From Seiridium cupressi (lineage: Eukaryota > Ascomycota > Sordariomycetes > Amphisphaeriales > Sporocadaceae): a stretch of 64,000 bases of DNA. The notes below the pieces were generated by a model. It was given only the letters and a program-made list of their open reading frames with translations. It searched no databases and was not told the DNA's origin. Positions 32,028 through 43,486 of this stretch are shown piece after piece. Position numbers and translations under genes: made by a program. The stretch lies in assembly GCA_036674765.1 (NCBI GenBank), contig JARVKI010000117.1, positions 1 to 64,000 on the forward strand, written 5' to 3'. Every line of letters begins with the position of its first letter. Within the stretch, counting starts at the first letter, position 1.

Positions 32028-34270
32028 ATGGCAGAGATCAACCCTTTACGTTGGGAAGGGCCGAAGATGCCTCGCGCCGGACGTATACCGACAGAAACAT
32101 GGGTCAAGTACGAGGTAATTATTCGAGAGAAGTATGAGATAATGTCGGTGGATGAAATGATGAGTGAAATCAAAGACTCATATGGATTTACTGCTACGTA
32201 AGTGAAAAGTTTTTTGAGCTCTATGACCATTCTGGGGCTGACTTGATAGGCGACGCCAATATATACATAGACTTGAGCTTTGGGGGATTCAGAAACGAAT
32301 CACTAGCAAGAACTCCCCAGAGGCGATCACAACGCAGTCGGAAAAAGTTCATCCAAACGGAGAGACTACGGGTTTCAGCGCCGATGAAGTCCCAGAAGAC
32401 TCTAAGCGACGCCGCAGCATAGAGAGTGTTGACAATCCGAGTGACCGATCTTCGGGAAACAACCCAAGTACTCATAAGAATCACAGAATCAATTCAGAAA
32501 GTGTATCGCACAGAAAGAATCTTGCGATGACCAATTCGGAAGTCTCCCGCTCAAACACAGTGAGACCAGGAGCTACCCAGAACGCTGGAGGCTCAGGCTA
32601 CTCCCCCGACATCATTTCTTCGACAGAGTCTTCCATCAACCCATCCCCGATGCAGGATGGCAAAATCTCAGAGTCAACTAGTTCCGCACTCATAGGCTAC
32701 CCCAATTTCCTTCCAACTCTTGCAGCTTCTACAGATATCACCTTCAAAGACATGGCTAAGTTCTTCGACCTAGGCTTCTGCTTCCAAACCGTGACCAAAG
32801 TCAGGGAGTGTCGACGGCTGGGTGCCGGATCTGTTGTGCTTCCGATGGGTCCTCCATTAAGAATGAACGATGACAAACTCAAACTTGTGGCTGACTTTCT
32901 TAATTGTTGTGGCTACACCAAAGAAGCCACTCACATATATTTATATATTTGTGAGCACCAGTGGCCAAATTGGCTCCATCCGCAGCCTCTTTCACCATAT
33001 CTCTTATCAAGCGCACGACTGGCCTCATCGCAATCTCAGCCCAGTATAACGCAAGGTCTCTTACTGAACTGGTAATCACTTGCAGAAGGCAAAGAATGGT
33101 TGTCAGCCGATCTACTGCTGGCTCATATCCTTCTAGCCAGAAGTCATGCACTCCAAGGAAACGACCACTCGATGGAAATACATCTTGAGGAAGCATTGCG
33201 CTACATGGATCTCATCTCTTGCGGAAGATGCCAAGTATTGGAATCGACACATCTCATGTTTGTATATGCTCACTATAAATGCCTTCGTTCTCATTTCCCA
33301 AATCACACATCCTTGATCGGTGGATTTTCAATACGTTTGGGAGAGCTCATGATGCCCTGAATGTTAAACCAATCAGCTGCCTCGACTTCAAGAGTTCTGT
33401 ACACCTTTCCGAGACCAACGAACAGCTGAAGAGATATTTTACGGAACCGGTGATCACGCAGCCGTCTCACGGTGTATTTCGAAAATAAAACAATGCCTGA
33501 CCTGGTGTCATTTTGTCTTATACCACGGACACACCTTACCGTATATCGAGAGGACGGCCGGGAGGAACTTGATTTCACCAATTGACAAAGTGGCGGAGAG
33601 CATAAAATTACTCAAATATCTTTGGGAAGTGTGGCGGGCTTTGATGCACATCAAAGAGCTGGATTTGACTCCCAGGCCAACGTGAAGAATTGGCCCTGGA
33701 GACGACCTTGGCATATCTACGACAGAGCATCTGCTTCTATGCTGTAGGCTCATCAACTCCAATGGACTAGAAACTCTCGAAATAATGGCTGACCTGGATC
33801 TTATGGAGCTGTACCTACGCGAGCTACTCGATAGGGCAGTCATCGTCAGTGAGATGCGCCAAGATGACCCCATGACGCCGCCTTAAACGCCACCATCAAC
33901 TACACATGTTTCGAAAGACACTTCTCTCAAGATTTTCTCTCCATCACTAGCTCCATCGCTCGAATCTTCTAATTCATCTCTTAGAAGACACAAAGATGCA
34001 GCCAAGGCCATAAAGAATCGAGCATTATCGAGAGGATCCGTGGATAAAGGTGAATGGATGACTTCTACTTCGCAGCGTGGCACAGTCACCTCGTGGTCTT
34101 TAAGAAGTATAAGTTCTCAAAGCAGTTTGTTGGCCAGATCTTTGAGCCTTCGTGACTCTGACTCTGCAAGCATCAAAAAGGCATCAAACTCAGATTCGAT
34201 GAAAGTAGAACAAGTGTTTGCGAAGGGAAACAGTACTTCAACTCTGTGGCAAGCTAGAACGACAATGTAG
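32028..34270 (+). pseudogene. Clr5-domain protein gene with nonsense changes
   Basis: The first exon (32028..32197) and the start of the second (from 32250) encode the Clr5 domain. Its PTETWVKYEVIIREKYE is followed by MSVDEMMSEIKDSYGFTAT, then RRQYIHRLELWGI. A 52-nt intron (GTAAGT...GATAG) joins them. This domain is found at the N-terminus of many fungal nuclear and ankyrin/TPR-type proteins. A Ser-rich linker follows, then helical repeats (FLNCCGYTKEATHIYLYICEH). The frame has TAA at 33073 but continues in the same frame with EGKEWLSADLLLAHILLARS to TGA at 33358. Other frames then hold plausible coding blocks (LLKYLWEVWRALMHIKELD; MELYLRELLDRAVIVSEM). A TAA at 33884 interrupts PP-TPPSTTHVSKD before a Ser-rich tail that ends at 34270. 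CAA to TAA would explain two of the stops. Confidence 0.7.
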
Positions 34271-36325
34271 CAATCGCAACGATACGTATATTTCGTGATT
34301 GATCCTTAATTGATAGCTGTCGGTTGTTTTATACTAGGAGATAGCAGTGTCGCGGCTATGACACGGGTCATGTGACCCGATGACCCGTGTGTCACAGTAG
34401 CTTAGAGGACTGTGGTTAGTGCCCACTTACTACATACGGAGCTTCTCTCCCCAGCGCAACAACAAGTAATGATATACACCCTTAAAAGCAGGACTCTATA
34501 TGATGGGTGTTATATAAATAGTTTGTCGGCTAACTAAATGCTGTTCGAAGTCTTTCCGGCACGCTTTGAGGCCTGGCGACGTGCAGACCGAATATGAGGA
34601 ATATGAGGGCAGTATGGCTCGAATTCGAGGGTACTAAACCAGCGGCTGTAACCTGAGAGTCCATGGCCTCGTAGCAAAGGTCACACCAAGCCCAAGACAC
34701 CGCTGGGAGTGTATGCACTGTGAATCTCATGTTCTTGAATCTCGGCATTTGCAGAGCTAAAACTCATCCATGATGCTTGGGATAGCGACCTTTCGCAAGT
34801 GATCACTGTTGTTTTGTGAGTTATCTAAATCGATTTGCACACGGCCAAGTGTCAAAAGCTCCTGCCAAGAGCGTTAGATGTCTAAACCTCCATTGACCTG
34901 ACGGCACAATGAGGTGGTATTCGAGGTCTAGATAATAGAGATACGGCCAAAACAGCACATCAGATCTAGCCGTTAGTTCAGAGCTCTGGGGCCAGGAGAA
35001 CCCGTTGCCAAGTACCACGCCATGTACGCAGAGCTTTTGAGCCTTCTGCGAAAATATGCGCCCGCTGTGGGGGAGAGATCACCTCCATCAGTCTCCAGCA
35101 TGAGAACCGGCGGGCTTGCGAAGTGGTCCTAAGATCCCCGACGAGTAAAGCTAAAACCGACCTCACAAGGTAGGATCGAAAGTCTCTCGAGCTCTCGGGG
35201 AAGCTTTAGAGTGTGATTTATATAAGTACGTCACTACAAAAATTGGCTGGTTCAGGGAATACAGTATGGTTACTTTTTCGCAGACGACTTCTGTTAAAAT
35301 CGTTGGTTTTATCGTCCTACGAGTTAAATTGATCTCAAACGCGAAGGCCAGTATAACAGTTACGAAGAATCCAAAGAGTGGCCGCCGAAATGTGACGGTT
35401 TGGATGCTAAATAGAATACTTAATGACCGGGACTTTAGGTAGCGCCGACAAGTTCATTGCAATCAATTCCAAGACAGATTGATCAAACCGCGCCCTTTTG
35501 AATGACCTCGTACCACAGCCTTCAAACCTTTACGGAGCTTCAGGAATGCCTTTCTCTCATCGGAGAAGCGACACCACGTGTAGCTTTATTAAAAACAAAC
35601 ATCCATCCAAGCGGCTGAAGTTAAGTTTACGCGCATTTGCTCAGGTGTCTACTGGCCTAAGTTTCGATGAACGTCTGAAGGATTGAGGTAGAAACTGTAT
35701 TTCTCTAACGCTGGTCCTTCTCTGTCTCATTGACATAACGTGGAAGAATGATTTAGTTGTTTATCATCGTACTAATATAAGCACAAAGCTTCAAGCTGTT
35801 GTTACACTAGAGTTCAATGCCCATTCCCCCTATTAATCCGACTTTTTCTAAACTATAAACTCTGTCATCGATCCAACTGATCCCCTATTAAATGGGTATA
35901 TTAGGTGAAAAATATAAAGCTGGAAGGTTGCAGGTTTAAAACCCCAGCTGCTTTTATTCATTGTTAGCGCTGCGCAAGCCACACGCGTGACGTGGCTGGT
36001 GCCGTCACAAATTCCCCATAGTTCATTGATATCCACGTTGCTCTTATGTCTATTTCTCTGCAATCCACCGGTAGTAGCTCACTAATCATTGCTATGTCTC
36101 TGTGACGTACTATGATTTGGATTGTGTCTCTTACAAGGTCTTGATGGATAATCATTACTATGATGTCCGTCCTAGGCTGGCTATGTAAGGCTAAATGAAT
36201 GTTTTGAGGAACTGTACTATTCGATTTACCAGCGGTGTTTCCTTTCTCACGGCATGCATTTACAGCGGACTGAACATCATGCTGATCTGGCGTGTTTGAA
36301 AGACATAATCAATGGCCAAAGCCAA
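34271..36325. other. Stretch with no convincing gene; one hairpin
   Basis: An imperfect inverted repeat, TGACACGGGTCAT at 34359-34371 and ATGACCCGTGTGTCA at 34380-34394, could form a hairpin or be a paired binding site. A short plus-strand stretch near 35050-35150 has a C-x2-C...H-x5-C spacing (CARCGGE...QHENRRAC) but no supporting gene structure. Otherwise nothing seen. Confidence 0.35.
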
Positions 36326-38482
36326 CTATTCAGATCCTGGTAGGTTAACCACGTCAAATGACAAATGGTTCAGAGTCTCGAGATCAAGGCGAAACTGTAT
36401 GGTGCCGTTCGATGCCAAGTCGAACTGGGTCCGGTTCGTTGGGGTGTCCCAATCTATCGCATCCCCATGCTTCACCACGGCACCTCTACCAACAACATCA
36501 TAGACTCCGTCCACTCTTCTACGTAACACTGCAACTGCGGGTGAATTCCAGAACTGGCACAAAACGTCCCCTATCAGCGCATTGGACGGAATAAGCCCCA
36601 TCGTGATGTCAGATCCAAGAAAGAGACGGGGCCCTGCGGAGATGCCAGACTCTTGTCCCTGAAACTTGGGCAGAGGTAGTACATCGTGTAGCCTGAAATC
36701 TGCTGCGGCCCCCAGCAAGGCAGTTAGCCTGCCGTTAAGCCCGAGGGCCCTTCTTAGATCCGCTTCTGCTGGGTACCCCACGATGAGCTGACTGCTCCAG
36801 TGTCGGCTTGCTCTCGTGTCCTGAAGGTAAGCTGTGTAAGTAGGACCAAACTCTTGGACCTCCCCGATGATTAACCCTGTGACACGTATACCCCCGTTGT
36901 CGTTACTTTCAGGCGACCAGTATTCCTTCACCTCTGGTGCCGATGATAGCCATATGGATGTCATTTGTTTAATCTTGTTGACACCCGTGAATATCCTCGG
37001 TATGATGTCTAGTAGTGCAATCAAAGTGATGGTTGGTGTTTTTCCTTTCTGGGCTTCCTTCTCTATTGATCCCATGCATGCGCGAAAATTTTCATCCCCA
37101 CATAACCAGTAGGACCAAGTTCCAGGTTGGTAGATCAAGCCGGACGTTTCGTAAGTTTTGACAACTACTTGCTGTTCTCGGGCAAGAAGTCGTCGTACCA
37201 GCCCGGCAAAATGAACCATATCAATACTTTTATCGGCAGTGTTGTAGGAGGAGATGTTCTGGAATGCTATCACAGCTTCGTAGAGCGGTCTGATTCCCGC
37301 CTGGTAGTCAATTGGGAGGCAATCCTCTTGACAGTCAACTGCTAAGTTACTGAATGCAAGGACCTTATCGAGGCTGACAGAGCAAAACGAGTCAACAAAA
37401 GACTCGAGCAGTCGTTCAAGCATGTATGTCTCGCCATCTTGATACAAAGATGCGCGAAGATCATCCAGTCTGGTCACGCGGTGAGCCGGACCGGACGGGA
37501 ACTTTTTCTCGTATAGGCGCATTAGCTGTATGAATGAACGCCATGGGATAGGCTGCGGTCCGGCATATACGTCGATTGCCAAGGCCGATCCGATTTCCTG
37601 CACAATCCAACAGCGCTTCCAGTACTCTTCTATGGCGAGCTGGAAGAGCCAGTAGCTTGCTGAGCCCCAGTACATATCCGCTTGCTTCACAGCCCAGCCT
37701 TCTGGCCAGGTCGAAGGCTCAGAGCTTTGAACCCAGCTGGGAGCTATATGGGTGTTCAAAGACACGAGTACTCGCCGCGCGCGGCGATATATCATGGCCA
37801 TAAGCGGCACCTGACTGCTCTTCTCAGCTAAATTTGTCTGATCAATGCATACGGCATCCACCCAGAGCGTTCTTGTCTCAGACTGGAGGCGTATATTATG
37901 CAGTGCATTCCAGAGACTCGCCGTCACCTTGAAGCGCTTACCCCCCACGTGGATAGTTCTCGTGTCTTGTGGATCTCCCCAGGTATAGGAAAGAGCCTCG
38001 TACGACGGGCTGGCGACCAGCTCCATTGTTCTGAGTGATGTCTGTATTCGTTGGCGTCCGCTACCTGGGTATACGTCCAGGAGTCGGATGCTGCTGGTCG
38101 TATTAGCTAAAGACGGCAGGTCCCGAACAGTCCACCCAGGTCGCAAATCTATAGTATACCACGCCTCATGGATGACCCAAATGAGCAAGACTATGCTGAA
38201 TATGCGACGTAACCAAGTCTTGCTGATCCATCGGAGTATTCCTTTTAAGCAGCACCATATGAAGAAGAACAACGCCGCGAGAGCATGAACTACGACTCCC
38301 AGGAAATTCCGGATTTTCCGAGAGAATGATGACACCCCAATTACGAATTCAACTAGCCTTGAAGCCGCTGAGGCATTGGGAGTGAGAAGCGGAGTCAATT
38401 CCGAAACGTTAACGACCACCGGGTCGATGTCGAGCCCTGGTCGATCGCGAAGCTGGTCAGCCATGGCGCTAAATGAAGACAC
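36326..38482 (-). CDS. Membrane-anchored HET-domain protein
   Basis: A single open frame of 718 residues, intact and without introns. Unlike most HET proteins it has an N-terminal membrane region before the HET domain. The hydrophobic segments are VVVHALAALFFFIWCCLKGIL and IFSIVLLIWVIHEAWYTI, roughly residues 60-115. The HET core follows: YEALSYTWGDPQDTRTI, then TLWVDAVCIDQTNLAEKSSQ, RRARRVLVSL, YWKRCWIVQEIG. The long C-terminal part ends in a variant of the family tail (DGVYDVVGRGAVVKHGDAI). HET domains are TIR-like folds that cause regulated cell death in vegetative incompatibility. The first ATG (MSSFSAMADQL) is used; a second Met at residue 7 is possible. It is the only complete death-type gene in the window. 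A membrane position suggests surveillance or signalling from a membrane, which is inference. Confidence 0.88.
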   Translation of the reverse strand: MSSFSAMADQLRDRPGLDIDPVVVNVSELTPLLTPNASAASRLVEFVIGVSSFSRKIRNFLGVVVHALAALFFFIWCCLKGILRWISKTWLRRIFSIVLLIWVIHEAWYTIDLRPGWTVRDLPSLANTTSSIRLLDVYPGSGRQRIQTSLRTMELVASPSYEALSYTWGDPQDTRTIHVGGKRFKVTASLWNALHNIRLQSETRTLWVDAVCIDQTNLAEKSSQVPLMAMIYRRARRVLVSLNTHIAPSWVQSSEPSTWPEGWAVKQADMYWGSASYWLFQLAIEEYWKRCWIVQEIGSALAIDVYAGPQPIPWRSFIQLMRLYEKKFPSGPAHRVTRLDDLRASLYQDGETYMLERLLESFVDSFCSVSLDKVLAFSNLAVDCQEDCLPIDYQAGIRPLYEAVIAFQNISSYNTADKSIDMVHFAGLVRRLLAREQQVVVKTYETSGLIYQPGTWSYWLCGDENFRACMGSIEKEAQKGKTPTITLIALLDIIPRIFTGVNKIKQMTSIWLSSAPEVKEYWSPESNDNGGIRVTGLIIGEVQEFGPTYTAYLQDTRASRHWSSQLIVGYPAEADLRRALGLNGRLTALLGAAADFRLHDVLPLPKFQGQESGISAGPRLFLGSDITMGLIPSNALIGDVLCQFWNSPAVAVLRRRVDGVYDVVGRGAVVKHGDAIDWDTPTNRTQFDLASNGTIQFRLDLETLNHLSFDVVNLPGSE

Positions 38483-38778
38483 CGCGGAGAATGATGATAG
38501 GGTACCGGTACCACAATAAGTCTGGTTGGAGATGATACTTGAGGTAGCAGAACGTCTAACGATTATTTAAGGATTGGGCTCACTCTGAAACTGCCTAACC
38601 GTCTAATTCAGCTAGCCTGCTGTCAGTGGTGTTGTACGACGTGAGAGCTCAGCCTCAACTTCGTCACGTGATGTATTGAACGAATACTAGACAACACATC
38701 GCCTAAATCGATTGAATATAGTCATATTGAGATTTTTAATGTAATCAGTCTTCTGCCGCGCGCGATCTTAGGGGAGGT

Positions 38779-39507
38779 GTGTTTAGACAGGTAGAAACCT
38801 CAAATATGAGATACTCGGGTTACAACGCGCGCGCCTACCAGGGAAATTGGGGCCCTAACGACACGAATATTACGTTCGGATTCGGCGCGTATTTCGTCGG
38901 GCGCCAGGGTCTCCCTGGCTTCATCTACAGCATCGGTGCGGACGGATTGGATTTAACACTTCTCGCAGGCAACAACATCAGCAATTACGGTTTTCCGTCC
39001 TTCAGTCATGTCGGCTCCAAGGTCGTCTTTCGAACTTGGCCCGGCACCACCGATAATGGAACCAGTGTGGGCAGCATCGGCCTGGCCGTTGTCGACGTGG
39101 CTAGCCATGAGATGACGCAGCTAACAACTGAATGGGACAACCTGCCTGCTTTCTCGCCTGATGGTAGTAAGATCCTGTTCACACGCCGGACTAACTGGGA
39201 TAATGTCGGCGACAATTACGACATTTTCACGATGAACATAGACGGTACAGACCTCATCCAGGTGACAGACTCGGTAGCGAGTGACGCCCATGCCGTGTGG
39301 ACGCATGACAGTCGCATTGCCTACAGCACCGCTATGTTCGGCTTCCAGCAAGAGGCGCCTCTTTACGACGACTCAATGCAGCCGTATGCGATGATCATGG
39401 TAATGGACGCGGATGGTAGCAACAAGTCCCCACTGACAAACAGTTTGTGGGAGGACGCTATGCCCAAGTTTGTCCCGGCTCATACCCTGGCGTCGACTTG
39501 TGCTTGA
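38779..39507 (+). pseudogene. TolB/PD40 beta-propeller gene, 5' truncated
   Basis: The 242-codon frame contains PD40/WD40-like propeller blades. Recurrent units are NLPAFSPDGSKILFTRR, YDIFTMNIDGTDLIQVTD, HAVWTHDSRIAYS and MIMVMDADGSNKSPLTNS. Fungal members of this family are usually several hundred residues long with six or more blades and often a secretion signal. Here the first blades are missing, there is no start context, and coding-like sequence begins abruptly near 38770 after A+T-rich DNA. The last blades run to WEDAMPKFVPAH, near the usual end. It is probably a relic or the end of a truncated copy. A short expressed protein from the ATG at 38779 or 38806 cannot be ruled out. Confidence 0.65.
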
Positions 39508-40536
39508 AAGTGACATGACGGATAAGATGTAGCTTCGCGGTGCGTAGTCACTAGAGACCTTAACCCCAACCCGAGTCATTACTGGGCCACGTGATTGTTC
39601 GATACTACCTGTTCACTATGCCTTATCTTTGTACGTGATCTAATGGCCCTCGAGCACCGCACCGCTAGTAACGTAGGCCGCAAGTGGGTATGACATTCGC
39701 CACTCAACAAGTCGTACATACAGCTTTGGACCGGCAGTTCAAGAACGGTCATAAAAGAAGTCGAAAATGAACATCCATAAGAACTATTAGGGGTCTCATC
39801 AAAGTATAGACTGTATAGCGTAGCTGGTAAAAGCAAGTGAAGTTATTCAGGTGCCTGGGTTCAATTCCGGAGAAATATTGGCTCTTTCTCTTTTTTATTT
39901 CTTAAGGAGTATAAAATCATCATAGGAGGTAGATCAGCCAAAAGGCAGTGGCAGTATTCAAAAGGGAAATACAACACAGGAAATAATTATGGATACATCA
40001 CGCATAGCCGCTTTCACATTTCCCCGGTTTGTAGAACATCGGGTCAATATAGAATTATAACTATATTGTCGGCCTATCTTCAGACCATTTATGCTAAGCT
40101 AATATTGGTAAGCTATTTCGTAGGCAGAATCGAGATGTACCTAGCTGATGCATACTGTCACTCCGTGGAATATCTAAGGAACAATAATACACCCTACCCG
40201 TTGTAAAGGAGTACTCACACCGCCTAGACGCACGTTTCATCGTGATGGACTAGCCAATCTGATGGCTTCGAACACGCGACATCTATGATTGCCTATCTAT
40301 TAGAGCCTAGGCATGCATTCATGCCAATTATTTTAAACTCGAGGCTAGCTAGGCTAGGTTTTGCGATCTATTATTAAACTTGAATAATTTTATATCGGCC
40401 AAAAACGTAGTGCTTAAATTGTACCTATGAATCTTTAATATATAATATATATTAAACCTGATTTTACTTTGAATCAAATATGGAATTGAGCTTCAAAACT
40501 ATGACCCTTTTTCTTGAAATCTGATTGATACCGTCA
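39508..40536. other. Intergenic stretch with a tRNA-like Pol III promoter relic
   Basis: At 39816-39827, TAGCGTAGCTGG fits a Pol III A box. At 39859-39867, GTTCAATTC fits a B box, 32 bases further on, followed by a T run at about 39890-39896. The T-stem pairs poorly and no good acceptor stem forms, so it is not a working tRNA; a tRNA-derived SINE head or tRNA relic is possible. The rest is A+T-rich and featureless. Confidence 0.35.
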
Positions 40537-41290
40537 TCAATTCAATCTGCGGTCCTTCGACTCTAACTCGGGAAAAACTCCTGCGGCTTCTGTCGGCATC
40601 TCATGGATGTTGTGTACCGGATAATCGGCAACTGCATTTTGCCCGGGTAATTCTTGCAATGACGTTTCGGGGAGCTCGTGAGGCCCAATTTGGTTCGAGG
40701 CAGGAAGCTCTGGCTTTTCATACCTTTGCTCATTCGGCTTTACCCTGGACTTCCTTCGTTTCCGCATTCTCCATGCCACGAAGTATTTGACACTGACAAA
40801 CGTGATAACAATGCCCAATCCAACTCCTAGACCCGATCCTTCTCCCGGCTCCATTGTCCTCGCCATACTCAGTGGATAATGAGGGGCTTGCTGTCGTCCA
40901 TGGAGTGATTGAAGAGATTGCGGTGACTGTGGGCGATTGAGTTGTGGTTGGTTCAGGGGTCCCTCTAGGGGCGTAATTCAATGTCGCACATGCCAAACCA
41001 ATGTTCGTTATAGAAGTACAGTTGCTATCAGCATTACAGCAGCCTCCTCCATCTGTACAGCTGGTCTGGTCACTCGTACAGGTGGCAGTTATGTTAGTGA
41101 TGGTAGAATAACAGCCGTAGAGGTTACAACCCATCCCTGTTAGGCAGCATCCATACCCAAGTGAAGATGGACATAGATAATAAGCTGTGGGACAGAACAT
41201 TGGAGTTGGTGACCCCGCAAGGCAAACACCACCGGGGTCGCAAGTCAGGCCGACAGGACAGCAAAAGTCGCAAGTTGTACAGTAATAGAT
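40537..41290 (-). pseudogene. Cysteine-rich single-pass membrane protein, frame broken before the membrane segment
   Basis: Reading down from about 41290, a Cys-rich ectodomain (CTTCDFCCPVGLTCD; LGYGCCLTGMGCNLYGC; TDGGGCCNADSNCTS) is followed by a Thr/Ser/Pro-rich stalk. The stalk ends in PWTTASPSLSTEYGED. One base out of frame, the membrane helix GLGVGLGIVITFVSVKYFVAW continues with a basic stop-transfer (RMRKRRKSR). A cytosolic tail rich in ELP/HELP repeats follows (HELPETSLQELPG, HEMPTEAAG). The whole matches the usual plan of a fungal wall-sensor-like protein, so the two frames belong together and a one-base shift lies near 40845-40870. The signal-peptide exon was not found; GHGMAVTANRCIQYGNEQCG near 41350-41420 may be part of it. 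Confidence 0.55.
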
Positions 41291-41299
41291 TATCGTGTT

Positions 41300-42861
41300 C
41301 GAGGTTCATCTTAATAACGCTACCAGTTTGCATTTGTGTCGATGATTAACAATCGCGTTAGAGCCCCGCATTGTTCGTTTCCATATTGGATACATCGGTT
41401 CGCCGTCACGGCCATGCCGTGTCCCAAATCCCACGTCAGCCTCCACCTTGGATAAGATCGGCACACCGCCCGCAAATTAGTTGCAGAAATTGGGCATGAA
41501 GTGAAGGGGTGTTCATCATTGCGAAGGTTCGGCGGACGTGAACTCTTATAGCTACGCAACTACCATGGTCTCCCTACACGAATATTTCCCTTACCCATTG
41601 GGTAGTTCAAAGTCTACAAACAACAGTCGAGGCAATGCCGCACTGTTTGCATGGAATCGCAACGTGGTCCTCGTTGTTAAAGCGAACGATCCGACCCACC
41701 AAAGTTATACTCCAATGAGATTGTTCAGTAGTGGAGCATCATACTATCCTGAGTCTATAATATCGAGCTAGGTCACCAGAGAATCCCTGGATACAAGCGG
41801 ATTTTTCTATGACCTGTATCATATTCGCACCTGAGTTGATGACGTGTAGATCTCTAGTTTGGCTCAGCTGGATAATGTTCCTAAACCGTACCGGGATTAT
41901 AATGTAACTAGTGGTCTGACCGATGACAGCAATGAACTGTTTGCCAACATATCATGTGGCCCTGCTGAGCCATGATATAACCCCATTTGTGGTATAGCTG
42001 CCCTTTCGCTCGAGCCTCTACCATTCCGCAGGCAAGGACTGGACCGTTGGGTAATCGGCTCATCTCCGATTCTTATTTACGTAGAAGTCGGCTAAATGCA
42101 GCCGTGAGCTTACCAACATAGACACTTGGTGAGGCAAAAAGGAGCCGATATCCATAACCAGTGCTAAGCAATCATATCCACGTACTGGCTGTCTTGACCA
42201 TCTGGAAAGATCGATGTTCGACAATGAGTTTTCTCGGGCTGAGTAAGCTGACCATTATAATCATAGTCATGGGATTCGTTTCAACAACCCGATATCCCGA
42301 GATGTTACGCTGCTCGTGCAACCGAATCAAAAGAATCCTTGTTATAAGTGTTGAAACAGGTGGCCCAGCCACCCTCTCTTCGGGCTTCCCAGCCACACAC
42401 ACATGTACATATACTAGATCATCTCCTTCTACTTCTCTCTCCGATACTCAACCAATCAATCAATCAATTCACCCCTCATAACCTTCGTCCATCTTGACAA
42501 TAAGGATTGGATTTGCAGTTTCAGGCGGATCAGTGTTCCTGTATTTAAATGATGATTGGTCCGTTGGCAATTTTGTGACCATTCTATGCATGGCGTTAGC
42601 CTCAGTGAGACGGCCGCTGGCTACTATGGTTTCGAGTCACTTTAACATTTCCTCATGTTCAAAAGAGTGATGTAATAGCTTGCCACAGGTCTGCGTCTGA
42701 TTGAGATTTTATCACGTGAACATTAAGTCCTTCTGTACATATAACAATATCACAAAAGGGTATCCGTCCACTGTCTCTGAAGCGCTCATCAATCAATCTT
42801 TCTCGAACAAAAAGTTAACATCAAAGACATCTCTACGATCAATTTACATATATTCTCAAAG
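41300..42861. other. Intergenic stretch, promoter of a small secreted protein at its end
   Basis: No convincing gene. A CAAT microsatellite lies near 42451-42470. The last ~80 bases (C/A/T-rich, ending TCTCAAAG directly before the ATG at 42862) look like a normal fungal 5' leader. Confidence 0.4.
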
Positions 42862-42983
42862 ATGAAGTTTATCACCATTGCTACCACCGTCTTCGTTGCG
42901 GGACAATTCGGTGGAGCTGTAGCGCTTCCCAACCTCGATGTTGTCGATGTTGATGTGGAGCCTACCACTGAAGTCGAAAGCCG
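42862..42983 (+). CDS. First exon of a small secreted protein
   Basis: The ATG at 42862 opens a clear signal peptide (MKFITIATTVFVAGQFGGAVA) followed by an acidic stretch (LPNLDVVDVDVEPTTEVES). It ends at a consensus donor (GTAAGT) near 42983. The downstream exon is not clear: the acceptor at about 43060 gives a stop within two codons, which would leave a ~43-residue product. It could be a small secreted effector-like or wall protein; no family is recognised. Confidence 0.45.
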
Positions 42984-43486
42984 GTAAGTTGAACTTCCCC
43001 TTACAGGTTCCCTCATATGTGCACAAAGAAGCATCAATGCCATACCACTCTTGCCGGCAGAGAATATTGAAGTGATAAATCAATCCAAAACACTACAAGC
43101 ATCCCTGCATCTCATACCCTCTCAATGTCGACCCGTCCAAATTTCACCTTTGTTCATGCCGGAGGACGTGGCAGCTTTACCTTCACATTGCCCGTTCTTC
43201 TTCATTTTCTTCATCATTGGCATGGATTCTTTCCGTTACCTCTGTCCTGCTGGCGTTAATCATGGTCGTTTTCTGACGTCGATGCAGTGAGATTGGTTGT
43301 GGATCGCACTTCCTCCGGAGGAAACCATGTCGAAAGCATTGTCCGGGGTTCTGTACTCTAGATTTAGGCACATTCTCTTGCGTCTGTACAGACTAGAATA
43401 GAGAGATCCTTATGATGAGACCTTTTGTAGCCAGGATTTTGGCGTTTTATGTCTGATCTATTGCGAAGAAGTTGCAATGAAGTTTG

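Noticed and set aside
34359..34394. Imperfect hairpin GACACGGGTCAT / ATGACCCGTGTGTC
   Set aside because: No T run or gene end beside it; could be a binding site but nothing supports a function.
39809..39881. tRNA gene
   Set aside because: A and B boxes fit, but T-stem and acceptor stem do not pair.
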